64,000 nt of DNA, taken from Eucommia ulmoides (Eukaryota; Streptophyta; Magnoliopsida; Garryales; Eucommiaceae). Numbering within the stretch: position 1 is the stretch's first letter; each line of letters starts with the position of its first letter. The translations under genes were made by a program, and so were the position numbers. The notes beneath the pieces were generated by a model. It ran no database searches. It was not told the origin of the DNA and saw nothing but the letters and a program-made list of their open reading frames with translations. The DNA is taken from the NCBI GenBank assembly GCA_016647705.1, contig CM028335.1, positions 13,103,905-13,167,904 of the forward strand, given 5' to 3'. This document shows, one piece after another, positions 13,701 to 25,142 of the stretch.

Positions 13701-16230
13701 TCAATATACTGGTGCCTTAACTAATTGGTTGATGCTAATTGTGGTAATTGGTTTCTATATTAGAGTCTAGGAAGCACCGACACTCTGCCAGAGGTCGAGT
13801 GTTGGTGTTTGGCACGGCTCCAACACGTGTCGGAGCGTGTCCATTTTTTCTACCTTTTATTTTAGATTTCGACATGGTGCCGAACGCGAGATGAATGTGT
13901 CGGGCATTTCAGAAACCTGTGTCATTAGTTTTTTTGGGAGGGTCATTTTTTATTTTTTTTTTTAGTAATTTACTATAATTACATTATTTTTTTACGGGGT
14001 GTATCTTATAATTTGATATTAAATAACCCCATTAAATAGTTCTTTAACAATTGGAGAAAGGAAAAAGGTAGAAAGCCAATCGCTTTATTCACCAATGAAG
14101 GGTGTGAAGATGATAATCAACAAATCGACCTCAAGTTGTTTTGTTTTTGCTTTTTTTTTTTTTTGGTAAAATGAGAATGTTGGTTTGAATTTTGAAGATC
14201 TATAATATAATTATTGTATTAATATTTTTTGTAATGAATTTATTGGCACATGTATTTTGTTAATTAGGCTAACATATATAAAATATATATTTATTTATTG
14301 ACGTGTCCCCGTTGTGTTCTTGTCGGGATTATTGAAAAATTGTGGTGTTGCCGTGTCTGTGTTGTGTCCTGTCGCGTGTCCAGGTCCATGCTTCATAGAT
14401 TAGAGTTTAATAAATATATAGTCTAGCGTCTTTTTTCATAAGGGAATGTAAGAAGAGTGTGTTTATGCAAATTAATGGGGTTCTAGATTGCAGAGTAGGT
14501 GTTAGCAAATGATTTAAATAAGCAATACCTAGACCCTACTTGAATCTTCTTTGCTAATATAATGCTGGGAGAGGACCATTTGGTCATTAAGTTGAACAGA
14601 CATTCATAAATTAAGGTCCTGTTTGGTTGTCTTTCAACTCAGAAAATGGGGTATTTTGTAATTAGTCAATTTTCTAATTGTTATATTTTGGTGTTTGGTT
14701 GTACAAAAATAAAAAAAGGCTCTGATTATTAGGTAACACTTCGGTTCAAATGTTCTTTTTAGTTAAAAAAAAAATTGACTGACGCAAAGATTGCATGTTC
14801 TTTGTTCAACCAAATGATATATGAAATTAATTCATCCAAAATGAATATTTTTTTTTTGACAACCAAACAGCCCCTTAGAATTCGTTTTTATTCTACAACT
14901 TAATCAGCCATAATTGCTGCGGAACATCACCTTAATTCAGCTGACCTGAATTTTCAGGTTCGATGCAAGGAGGTGAGGCGAGTCGATCACGTGTTAGTCC
15001 AACAAAAGGAACCAAGCATGAAAGATGGACGTAATAAAGGTTCATCTTCCAGTTTATGTTACAGTATTGAAATCAAGGATGCATATCTTCCGCCATGGAT
15101 AGTATCCAATGTATGCGATGCTATGGGCTCCGAGGGGACTAACTTTGAGGCGAGGTATGATATTTTTTATGTGATTTATAACATTTCGACAATGTTGAAG
15201 GCGACAATGTTGAAGGTAGTAGTTACCAGTGGCGGAGCTATTGAAGGCCCAAGGGGACTTGAGCCCCCTCAAAAATTTATATAAACCCAAAATCTATTAA
15301 ACTTCCTAATTTTTTTTTGTGCTCCCTCAACCAATTTTCTGGATCCCTCATTGGTAGTTACTATGGTCTGTTTGTCTAAGACCGTGTTTGGTATGCGGGA
15401 GTCAAAACAAATTATGTGGGAACAAAATTGAAATTGAATTCTAAATGGGAAACCACCCATTCAGAATTCGATTCTATTCCCATGAAATCAATTCCATTTA
15501 TGCATATACCAAATGCCATATAAGTGTTTTAGCATTTTTAAACTGACTAGTGGCTAACCCCTTGGGTTGTGTTCGGTTGCATGGAATTGGAGCTTAAATT
15601 GAAATTAAAAATGAACGCATGTAAATTTCTAATTACATTCATTGATTTCTATTTCCAATTCCATTTTTCCAAAATAGTGTTGGAAGCGTGTTATTGGAGT
15701 TAGAAACAAATGCATGCATAAAATTAGAATTTTACATGCATATATTTGAATCATTTATAATTCCAATTTTGAGACCCCAATTCCATACAACCAAACACTA
15801 CCGTAGTTTAATTAAACATTGCCTGGCAAGCAGCATATGATTCTAATCTAACCCCGTCTATTTTTTTTTTCAAATCCACGACAAATGGGTATTGGAAATA
15901 TTTCTTTATGCTACGTGTGGTTTCACGGAATAGGAGCCTAGGGTCTTGATTTCCATGCTACCAAACACTACCTTAATGTACTAAATTTTATTTTTATTTT
16001 TATTTTATCGCAGTTTTGTGACAGAAACAGCCTCCATTGGTTTAAACGCTGGCCTGAGCGCCATTTGCCAGAAACCTGATCCTGAAACCGCAACCGATGA
16101 AGAAAAATACACTTGTTCTTCTTCTTCATGTGTTCCAAACACCATTGTTTCTCCTCACTTGTGTTCTGGATATTTGAAAAGCTTGAAGTTCTGCGATAGT
16201 TCTTACACAGCTTCTCTTTCACCGGTTTGA
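7737..16230 (+). CDS. DONSON (downstream neighbour of SON) homologue, replication factor
   Basis: Homologue of DONSON, the nuclear factor that in animals helps assemble the CMG helicase and protects forks. Fourteen exons give one frame of 639 codons plus stop: 7737-7853, 8663-8736, 8843-8984, 9133-9221, 9297-9450, 9541-9734, 9943-10157, 10260-10358, 11479-11600, 12381-12482, 12726-12835, 12936-13023, 14958-15154 and 16014-16230. Every junction is GT-AG and phase-consistent. The N-terminus (MAKVAARGPLPSSTSFHYSG) is low-complexity and basic. The conserved core is at residues about 338-500: WEDSFRSLYYMLRKNVCKLF, VCTSQFVAMF, QSTRGLRSLL, then VEDMVELSEIEKHNLGQT and ALYDFLLNYRFFLTSLTG. The C-terminal exons (SIEIKDAYLPPWIVSNV, ETASIGLNAGLSAICQ) match plant members as I remember them. 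Large introns at 10359-11478, 13024-14957 and 15155-16013 hold repeats. No defect is seen, so the gene looks functional. Confidence 0.9.
13096..13194 (+). pseudogene. 5S rRNA-derived fragment
   Basis: This stretch follows plant 5S rRNA from about nucleotide 17 to its 3' end: GCACTAATGCACCGGATC, then CGCAGTTAAGCGTGCTTGGG (internal promoter A box area), then CTGGGAAGTCCTCGTGTTGC. The first 16 or so nucleotides are missing and several substitutions are present. It is a single dispersed copy in a DONSON intron, 18 bp upstream of a tRNA-type SINE. Confidence 0.85.
13213..13377 (+). mobile_element. tRNA-derived SINE (Au-like)
   Basis: The stretch begins GGTGAACCTTGATACAATGG, with an A-box-like TGGTAAGGTTG and a B-box-like GTCCTGAATTCAAATC. 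It continues with the conserved body words GGAAACAATTTCTCTG, GGATAAGGCTGTGTACG, GCGGGAGCCTTTGTGCACTG and ends in a T run. This is the layout of the widespread plant Au/TS-type SINE. It is diverged and lies in sense orientation in a DONSON intron. Confidence 0.8.
13769..14397. mobile_element. TIR element with 8-9 bp target duplication (family copy 1)
   Basis: The ends are AGGAAGCACCGACAC on the left and GTCCATGCTTCAT on the right, which are inverted copies. The flanks repeat ATTAGAGT directly on both sides, an 8-9 bp duplication typical of Mutator or hAT elements. The interior near each end is rich in GTGTCGG/GTGTCC words. A second copy is at 56242-56827. There is no coding capacity. Confidence 0.7.
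14614..14874. mobile_element. MITE, Tourist/PIF-Harbinger-like
   Basis: A 261-bp element with terminal inverted repeats: left AGGTCCTGTTTGGTTGTC, right GACAACCAAACAGCCCC. It is flanked on each side by TTA, the usual target duplication of this superfamily. It lies in the DONSON intron about 80 bp before exon 13. Confidence 0.75.
15566..15803. mobile_element. MITE with GTTTGGTTG-type inverted ends
   Basis: The left end GTTCGGTTGCATGGAATTGG is an inverted copy of the right end CCAATTCCATACAACCAAAC, with an AT-rich interior. Two further fragments with the same kind of end (15385-15520 and about 15880-15973) lie beside it in the last DONSON intron. Confidence 0.65.
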
Positions 16231-18554
16231 TTTTCTGTTTATCATCTCCTTCAAACAAGACAACATTTTGGTGACTAATTTATTTACATTGCTTGTATTT
16301 TGCAAACAAATGACCCTCTTTTGTCTTAATTTGCTGGTAATGTGATGCTATTTAGATGAGGTTTGGATCTAGAGGGTTGAAATCTTACAGTGTGTTTGGT
16401 TGGATGGAATAAGGTAAAATGGAATAGCATGGCTATCCAACGGAATAAAAAAATTAATTCCATTGGAATTAAAGGGGTTGAATTGGATTTTATAATTCAT
16501 GGTAGGAATTTTTTTTGGTTATACATAAAATATCACACTTCATTTTGGCTTATAATTTTCAATTTGACAATCACTTTCGATATTTCCTATAATTTTATTT
16601 TATAAATTTAGTCCCATATTAATTTGTATAAAAAGTAAAAATTAAATCAAAATAATATTTTGTTCTCAATTTTTTTATTTTTTTATTTTGGAAAGAAAAA
16701 TAAATTTGTTTTCTAGTATTCTATATTTGTTTCTAGAATAGAAAAAAGATTTTTGTTGTTCACAATTTTTTTTCTATTTTTTGGATTAGAAAGATATTTG
16801 TTGTTTCTAGATTTTTGTTTATGTTTCCTAAAAAATATATTTTCTTCTTGATAAATTTATATTTTGAACCAAAATAAAAATTTAATAGTGAAAAAATCAG
16901 TTCGTGTTCCTAAAATAAAAACAAAAATTTGAGACGAAAAAATATATTATTGTTACTAAAACAGAAAAAAATCTAGGAACGAAAAATCAATTTGTTTTTC
17001 TAAATAAAAAATAAAAATTTGAGATTTAGGGAAAAAAATTGTATTGAAAATGAAAGTGGAAATCTAAGAACAAAAAATATGTTTCTATTCTTAAACAAAA
17101 ATAAATATTTGAGAAAAAAAAAAAACTTTTTATACTTCCAAAACGAAAATAAAAATTTAAGAACAAAACGATTTTAGTTGGTATATTTTGTAGCCATTTT
17201 TTAAACAAGTATATTTTATGAGAGAACTTTTACAAACATTGATTTATTATATTTAGGGCGGCTTGTTTGGTTAATTTTTTGGATATTATTTGTATTTTTT
17301 TAGAAACACAAAATACAACTATTGTAACTTCAAACAATTTAATAATACTCTATTTTTCACATCAATTATTTTTAATATTATACTTATTACTTTTTAGATT
17401 TGAAATTAATTTAAAAATTCTTCTTTATGTTTTTATTTTTTATTTCTTTGTAAAAAAAATTCGTCATAGAAGAACTATTATTATTATATTTATTTTTTAA
17501 TGTTTTAATCAATCATATTTACTTTTAAAATTGTTAACAAATTATTAATAATATTTTTTTCTTCAAAACTAAATCTAATAATTTCTTACAATTTTCAAAA
17601 ATTGAACAAATAAAAATGTCATTATTTTGGTAAATTTTGTAGAACGCAAAAAATTATTACAAAATAAAATAAGGAATAGTTTGAAGAATGATTTTTATTT
17701 TTTATTTTTTCTCCATTATTTTTGGAATTTTTTTCCAGGATCCTAAAAATAAAAAATAAAATATTTTTAAGGACTACTAAAACTAAACTTATTCAAAAGT
17801 ACCAAAACAATTATCATTCCAAAATTATATTTTTTTTATATACACAAATTCTAATTAATTTTTGAAAATTCACTTGTCCATGTATTAGTAGGAGTTCGTG
17901 CATATTTTCTTTTTAAAATATTTAAACAATGTTTTATTTATGTGGGTGTGAAAAAATTGTTTTGTTTTAAAATAGGGGTTTTGAAAGAGAATCCTTTATT
18001 TTTATTTAGCAATATAACGTGGACATATCTATGTGACAATTGACTGAGATGCCACATCAGTTAATATACAATTTTTGGGACGATACTTAGAATCCCTAAC
18101 ATCATTGTAAATTCATATACGAATTGACGCAACGGCTGACCATTAACTTGTTAAATATGTGAAATATTTATTTGTATTATTCATTTGTAATCCAACCAAT
18201 CTTCCAACTATAATACGAAATTAATAAGCAATTGAGGAATCTTTGCAAGGTCAGGACTCAGGGGTTCGATTTTGCAGAAAAATAATTGTTGAGAGAGGCA
18301 TTCACGTACCCTGAAAAAGATTTCTTACACTTCGTATGGGTGTGGAGACATTCGTGGAAATACAAAAAAAAAAAAATGAGAAAAAAAAAAAAAAAAGGAA
18401 TTAATAAGCAAAATAGAAGGTGTCATTATGCAAGCAATAGGTTAATATCGGTTCACAGTAAAATGGGTTTTTGGTGCCGTTATAACGGTGGTGTTATTAC
18501 CTCAAAATTCCCACCCATCGTTAATTATGTGTCTGTACAAATAAAAAAAGGATT
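16231..18554. other. AT-rich intergenic DNA between DONSON and tRNA-Glu
   Basis: A MITE-like left end (GTGTGTTTGGTTGGATGGAA) begins near 16391. The next roughly 1.6 kb is very AT-rich, made of short A and T runs and degenerate TTTTTATTTT/AAAATAAAA words, with no usable reading frame. Another GTTTGGTTAATTTTTTGG start is at 17269. Reading frames in this stretch are low-complexity. I see no gene. Confidence 0.6.
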
Positions 18555-18626
18555 TTCCGTTGCCGGGAATCGAACCCGGGTCTCCTGGGTGAAAGCCAGA
18601 TATCCTAACCGCTGGACGACAACGGA
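18555..18626 (-). tRNA. tRNA-Glu (UUC anticodon)
   Basis: On the minus strand the 72-nt sequence starts TCCGTTGTCGTCCAGCGGTT and folds as a standard cloverleaf. The acceptor stem TCCGTTG pairs with CAACGGA. The anticodon loop is CTTTCAC (anticodon TTC), and the T arm is CCGGGTTCGATTCCCGG. There is no intron and no CCA. It matches cytosolic plant tRNA-Glu. It stands alone, 0.8 kb downstream of JMJ22. Confidence 0.96.
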
Positions 18627-19438
18627 ATTTGTTTAAAATCTCCACGATATTATATATGAACCATTTAAAAATCCAAAATAAATAAAGAAAATACCGTGAT
18701 TTATCGAAAATTTATCAAATAAGTTTTATTTTCTTATAAATAATATAAGGGTGGTCTAGGAAAATATCCACGTTTTTCCAAGCTATTACCCTACTAAAAT
18801 TTATCTAAACATACTATATTTTAGATCGAAAGTTCAACACTAGCAGACCCACCAGCTATGTATTTCTTTTGCATGAGCCAGCTATACATTTCTTTGCACG
18901 AGCCAGTAAGTTAGAAAGATCATATTCTGATATCGACCATATCTGAATTTGATTGACTATTTTCGCACATTATCAAATTCCAAAACTAGCTTGAACATAC
19001 AAAATGCATCACAATCGTTTAACGTATAACTACTTTTACATAACAATTTTTAAATGACATATTTATAATCACTTAACCTATCAAAAAAAAACAAGTAAAT
19101 AATAATAATAACCTTTTCATTTCCAGCATTTATTTAAAAAAAAATGAAAATCTCACTCAAAAATTGACCATAATTTCATTGATGTTTCAAAGAAAGACTA
19201 CAAAAAAATAAATAAAAAAGCAAACCCAATTTTACTCCTAGTTATGAATTTCAACTAAATCATCACTTGGTTTCATCAATACATGTCAAAACTGATCCAT
19301 AATAACTCCTCTCCCTAAAATTACCAAAGAAATCTAAAATTGAATGGATAGGAAAAAAAAAAAAAAAAAAACTTAACTCAAGGAAAAATTGCTGACTCAT
19401 CTTCTTCTTCGCCGTGTTCTTCAGTAATTGTATTAAGT

Positions 19439-22400
19439 CTAAAATGAGAACTTGAAGGCACCTGCATTTGTATCAGCTACCGACTCCCAGAAGGGAAGTT
19501 TCTTCTTCTTCCTCTCCTCTGCCTCTGCTTTTGAGGCTAACAAATCAATAGTTCCAGGAAATGATTCTTCAATGGCGTTCTTGAACTTCTCGTATAGATT
19601 CACACGGTCTCTTGTACCAGACACCAGTGTGCTTGCGTTTGGCCTCTTCAGAAAATCTAGCACATTCAACAAATTCCTTCTACAAGAAACAAAATTTTAA
19701 AAAAGAAATTAAAAAAATAGAAAAATTTACCGCCTACCATTAAGCAATTATGAACGTTATAAACACACACACACAAAAAAAAAAAAAAAACTATTCTAGT
19801 TCTCCCATATTTTTAGAATAAATATTAGCTATCACATCAGATGCAATTTATTTTTTTATTTTTTTTGGGGGGGGGGGGGGATTTATTAGAGTGTCCTTCA
19901 AATAAGTCACTTGCAATACTTTGTCCATATGTTTTTTATCTTTATTTTAATCATTTAGTTAACGTCAACTAGACTGAATCTATCGAGTTGATGTTAACTA
20001 GTGTTGAATTTGTATTTGATATCATAGTTAAGGTTAACTAGTATACCTCTAAGGACAACACCACCACATTTGTTCTGGCTAAGTAAGAAAAGGAGCATAA
20101 AAATAAAAAAGAATATAGTGAAACACTAACCAAACGCCACCTTAAGCATACGAGTGCCACATAACTAAATTATATGGACTAAAGAGCATGTGACAAACCC
20201 TCAAAGTCAAATGATAAGTTGAAATTAACATGAACCAAATGAGAATAACACATATATAACGAAGAAGAGGTCGACATTCAATAACACCACCGTGAAATCC
20301 AGGAACAGTAATAAGTACACGAGGGCCCCAAACAACTAATTGAACTTCTATGCCTCGAGTTAAATTTTTCGCGAAGAAACTTTATTATCTTTGCTCAAGC
20401 AAAATGATCATATAAGAAAAATTGAAGTGAGGAAGCAAATGTTATTTTTGAAAGGACATTTTGCACCTAAATTTCCTTTTGAAGTTTCTAGTTTATTGCT
20501 CTATATCCTTGTTTTCACTAGATACATTTTCAACATATTATGAGCTACTATTTTTGCTTGTGGCAAGTTCAAGGGGATGCTAATCTTGGGTCAATGTCAT
20601 AAATCCTAAGGGCCTGTTTGGTTGTATAAACTAGAGGTTTTTGCACTTTTGCACCAAGTTCTGGAGAAATCTCACTTTAGCCCTATACTTTCAATTTAAA
20701 ATCATTAAACCCTAAAGTGTCCAGATTGTGTCAAATCAGTCCAAATCGATAACTCTGTTATTTTTTTATGATAGAAATCAACCACGTGTCAGACACGGAA
20801 TCGACAACATGGATGAATTCCGCCATAGAAAAATTATAAGGACTGACTCGACACGATTTGGATACTTCAGGGGGTTTAATGTGTTTAAATTAAAAAGACA
20901 AAGGCTAAAATGGAATTTCTCCAAAACTTTAGGGGTGAAAAAGTGCAAAAATCTCTATAAATTATTATATTTCATGAATTATCTTATTTTTTATGAATTG
21001 ATTTGCATAATTCCCATTTACTTACGATTTTACCAAATTTATAAATTGTTTCTTTGAAGAAAGAAATATAAAATTGTAGTTAAATCCCACCCTTGGGTTT
21101 CTACAATTGCTTTAATCAAATAAATTTTTAGCTATATTTACTCCAATTACAGGAGAAAATAACATCTAAACTAGAGCTGAAATGAATAACGCCAATCTTT
21201 TAGCGTTTTAATTCAAACAACCAAACACTAGATTATAACAATTTACAAACTGAATAATTGAAAAATAGAGTAATTTACAATTTGAAAGAGAACCAAACGG
21301 CCCTTAAGTTTTCGGTTTTAAGATATCAACCAAATATTTCATTTGTTCAACTCAAGAGCCGTAAAAACTTCCATTTTTCCTATTCATGTATAAAGATCCT
21401 AGAAGTAGACGACTTTGCCATCGTCAGTTTTCATGCTTTAGTGTAAGAACCAATTTCTAGGACCATAAATTTCTCATGGTAATAATTTTATTTTTCCCAT
21501 ACATACGAAAATTGTTTGAAAAGCACAAATTTGGTTCCAAGTTGGTCTAAAAATTTCAAGAACATTAAGTAGGAGCACACTACTAGTATTCATACCTGCT
21601 AACAAAATTCTGTGTAATTGCAATTGAGTCCTCAAGGTTGATCACCAAATGCCACCATCCATTAGGCACAAAGATCACTTCCCCGGCCTTACAAACACAC
21701 TCCACCGGTCTTTTCTTCCATTTTTTGGTATCGTTATAGAAATTCATAAACCATTCAATTATCGAAACAGGACATGCCACCTCAGCACCATCAGGGCTCG
21801 GATATACACCTGGTGGGACAACATCGGGCGGAAAAAGAACCCATTTTTTGGACCCTTTGATCACCGCATTCCACGCTGATGTTGAATTTGGATCAATGTG
21901 GAAGGACGAACCGGATCCGGCAGGCCCGATTATGACCCATCTATGATCAGGCCTCTCATTGCCAAGAACACTAAAGAGATCTTCTTTGAAATATGCAGGA
22001 ACACTATAATCAAGATCGAGTTCAGGGATTTTTTCTGCAAATTTTGGGTCAAAAAGGTATAAGGGTCTTTCTTCTCTTGCTTGATCGGAGTATTTAAAAT
22101 AGTCCTCCATCTTCATTTCAACTGGACCAACCGAAAATCTAACATCACCACATTTCTTAATTAGATAATTCTTATCCCATTTTCGAAATGCAGCCCAGTT
22201 ATCCAAACACCCTTCCAGCAACACTGGTTTATTCGGTTCTTCGAAATTCGACACGAATTCATCTACCGAGATTCCCTTTCTCCGAGGAATATTATCCCTT
22301 TCGAGCCATTTTGGTTTCATTTCGAGATTAGCACAGAGCCAACTCTGAAACAAGTAATCGGAATAAAAATCCCTAATCTTCAAATTCGAAGAACCCAAAT

Positions 22401-22953
22401 TGGGAACAGAAAAGGAAGGTTTAAATCCAGAAATGTAAGTTGATTTCCACGTCCCATTGTACGAAAATCCGCCATTGAAGTGTTCCAACACAAGGTTCCT
22501 CCAAAGGGGTTCGTGATTGCAGAAAACAAAGAACGACTTGCTCACGGTCGATAAAACGCCAAAATGGGTACCGTCGAGAAGCCCTAAAATTTCTAGCACG
22601 AGTTCATCAGTTAGGGTTTGGAGATTACCGAGGCCGGTGTTTCTCGAATTGTGTGAAGATGAATTGAAGTAGAGATTTCCCAGAGGCTGAACTCCATGCG
22701 TGTGTGATGGAGCTGAGCTCTTCAAACTAAACCCTGCTTCATTGTCTTCTTCTTCATCTTCTTCTAATTGGTGGGGTGCTGATTCTTCTTTTTCGGAATC
22801 AAATTTTTGCTTCCTGGAAACAGTTTTGGTATTGTTCTTCTTTTTTCTCCTTCTATGTAACAACTTTCTGCACCCTATCATCGTCTGCGATGATATGGAA
22901 ACCACCGGTGCGGCGGAACGAAGGGCGGGACGACGGCCTGAAGCTCTCGGCAC
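19439..22953 (-). CDS. JMJ22: F-box/JmjC oxygenase, JMJ22-like
   Basis: Fe(II)/2-oxoglutarate oxygenase of the JMJ20/JMJ22 group. The Arabidopsis relative is reported as a histone H4 arginine demethylase acting in light-induced germination. There are two exons, 21596-22953 and 19439-19679, joined AG|A across a 1.9 kb intron: 532 residues, close to the family length. Residues 26-50 are strongly basic (HRRRKKKNNTKTVSRKQK), a likely nuclear signal. An acidic stretch follows. The F-box is at about 112-158 (LTDELVLEILGLLDG, EPLWRNLVLEHF). The JmjC barrel is at about 290-452, with iron ligands H352 and D354 (SSFHIDP) and H435 (NGWWHLV), and KGSKKWVLFPP. The C-terminus reads RPNASTLVSGTRDRVNLYEK to the stop. 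The start could instead be Met25. The intron holds nested MITEs. The frame is intact, and neighbours on the same strand match the Arabidopsis order. Confidence 0.92.
20608..21305. mobile_element. Nested MITEs in the JMJ22 intron
   Basis: The outer element starts AAGGGCCTGTTTGGTTGT and ends with the inverted copy ACCAAACGGCCCTT. Inside it, 20633-20956 is a second element with ends AGAGGTTTTTGCACTTTTGC and GTGCAAAAATCTCT, plus a longer inverted homology (GGAGAAATCTCACTTTAG against CTAAAATGGAATTTCTCC). It is flanked by TATAAACT/TATAAATT, a probable 8-9 bp duplication. Relatives of the inner family occur at 37727-38020 and 38700-38921. Confidence 0.7.
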
Positions 22954-23094
22954 GAGTTAAAAAGGCCAGTGCCGAGAGAGGAACTTTGATGTTTATGGGT
23001 AAATTACACTTTATACCCTTAATTTTGAATAGATTCGAATTTGCATCTTAAGAGTTGCCGTTTTATTGCAATTTGAAGGGGAAAAAGATTATTA

Positions 23095-23405
23095 AGGGCA
23101 TGTTTGGCTTAGTAATTGAAAATATTTTTCCAAAGTTTTAAAAAAAAAAAATTAATTATGAAAAATTATTTGGTTTATTTTAAAAAAAATATATATTAAA
23201 TTGAGAATATTTATGGTAATAATGTGTAAAAAAAATTAAAAAGTAAAATTGATATGATTAATTGAATCATAAAGATAATAATGATATTTATTGAATGAAT
23301 TTGTGATGTCTTAAATTTGAGTATTATAAAAATTGCTTCAGAAAAATATTTCTGTATTTTGTGTTTTTAAAAAATGGAATAATGATTTCTTAACCAAACT
23401 AATTT
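23095..23405. mobile_element. MITE upstream of JMJ22
   Basis: The left end AAGGGCATGTTTGGCTTAGT roughly mirrors the right end TTTCTTAACCAAACTAATT. The interior is AT-rich. A similar AT-rich segment with AATTGCTTCAAAAAAGTATT recurs at 23560-23760, as if this stretch was duplicated together with part of JMJ22. Confidence 0.5.
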
Positions 23406-23466
23406 TGATCAAAGTTGTCATCTTCACTCTCAATCTCTATCTCCCCCACATGGCAATTTTTTATAA

Positions 23467-23545
23467 TTTGAGCTCTATCATGGTCTGCACGACAATATGG
23501 AAACCACCAATGCGACCGGACAAAGGCATGAAGCTCTCAATCACC
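23467..23545 (-). pseudogene. Duplicated fragment of the JMJ22 5' coding end
   Basis: The plus strand here reads CTCTATCATGGTCTGCACGA, then ATATGGAAACCACCAATGCG and ATGAAGCTCTC. It aligns to 22876-22960, the first codons of JMJ22 (TATCATCGTCTGCGATG, ATATGGAAACCACCGGTGCG, CTGAAGCTCTCGGC). The copy is about 75 bp, diverged and missing a few bases. It lies about 600 bp upstream in the same orientation, so it is a remnant of a small tandem duplication. Confidence 0.75.
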
Positions 23546-24015
23546 AAGAATTTGTTTGGCATTTTTTTTTAATTAAAAAATAATTAAGAACATATGTAGT
23601 TTAGTTTTCAAACTGGGTGAATGTGCAATAGAAAAAAAATTATAGAGAAATAATAAAACATATATATATATATTAAATTTATTTTATAAATTAATAAAAA
23701 GTAAGTGAGGTGATCAACTTTGTGCTTTAAAAATTGCTTCAAAAAAGTATTTTTAAGATGTATTATTAAAAAAGAAAGAAAAAATAACAATTTTGGTCCT
23801 TCAAATTCAAATTTGGGGTGGGTGTTCAAGTGACTTTGATGTTTTGTATTTAACATGATTTGTCCCTCAACTATTAAATTGATTTCAGCATGATCCAATT
23901 AACAAATATGTTAGTTCAATTTGACAAAAAGACGTTAGTGCGAGGACAGTAGTATTCCAAAATTATTACCAAAATTTTCCAAAATATTCATAGGGAAAGG
24001 AAGTGAAGGGAAACA

Positions 24016-24368
24016 AGGGCGGTGTTTGGTTAGTGTTTTCGTTTCTATTTTCAATAAACTGTGATTGGATAAGAAAATAATTATGTTTCCATACTAGAGT
24101 ATTCCAGATATAGAAATATATTTGGTAACAACAATATTTTCAAAAAAAGATTTATTGAGAATAGAAATAAGAAACACATTAAATTTTTATTAAGAATAGA
24201 TAAAAGAAACACATTTGGTTCAACATTTATTCTTTTTTTTTTTTCTCTCAAAATGTATCCCAGTCGTAGTGGTGGGCCTAGTGGCCAAAAGCATAGTGGT
24301 GGGCAACAAGATGATAGTGGGAGCAAGAGCAAGAATCAAGGAACAAAAACAATAACCAAACATGACCT
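24016..24368. mobile_element. MITE with GTTTGGTTA-type inverted ends
   Basis: The left end AGGGCGGTGTTTGGTTAGTG mirrors the right end CAATAACCAAACATGACCT. It is about 350 bp long with no coding frame of note. It lies between JMJ22 and the MYOB7 3' end. Confidence 0.65.
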
Positions 24369-24969
24369 AAAATTATATAAATAAAAAAAAAAAGATTTGT
24401 ATTTAATTTCTCGTTTATTTTCCATCTTCATACATCATCCAAACAAAGAAATTTGAGAGACTGGGAGAAGGAAGAAAATAAGAACATTTCTTTTTCTTTC
24501 CTCCCTTTTTTTCACGAATCAAACCTAGTGTTACAGTGTAACACCTGGATCAATTGCAAATGAAAATTGAAGTGTTTAGGAGAAGGATCAAAAAGTGTTT
24601 TTTTTTTTCAATGTAGAGAAATCAAAATTAGAGAATAAGGGCGTGTTTGGTTGATAACCAAACAGACTCTAATTTAACTGCACGTCATAGGAAACTGTAC
24701 AGTAAAAAGGCACATACCTCGACCTAAATTTCGACCAAACCGTACAGGCAAGAATACATATGAAGCCATGGAGGATCTGTCTCTTTGATCTTTAGCCCCG
24801 AAAACGAATTAAATGTCAAAAAAAAAAAATCGGAAGTAAAATGAAGGCTGCACAAGGGGGTGAAAGAAAAATAAATACCCAATTCTGAATGGGAATTTGA
24901 AACCAAGAAAAAGAAATAGTTTGATCGTGATCGGTTTGGTGTTCGTTACGGATGATCTTATGCTTTTAT

Positions 24970-25111
24970 TCATAGCTCTGTATTTGAGAGGCATCGCCAC
25001 TTCCCAACACGAGGTCCCTTGTCCAAAAGCATCAGCAGACCGGCGCTGTTTGATGACAGTCCAAACATGTATCTGGAAAATCAAAGAATCATGAAATATG
25101 TAAAAATTTAA

Positions 25112-25142
<31 letters not shown>

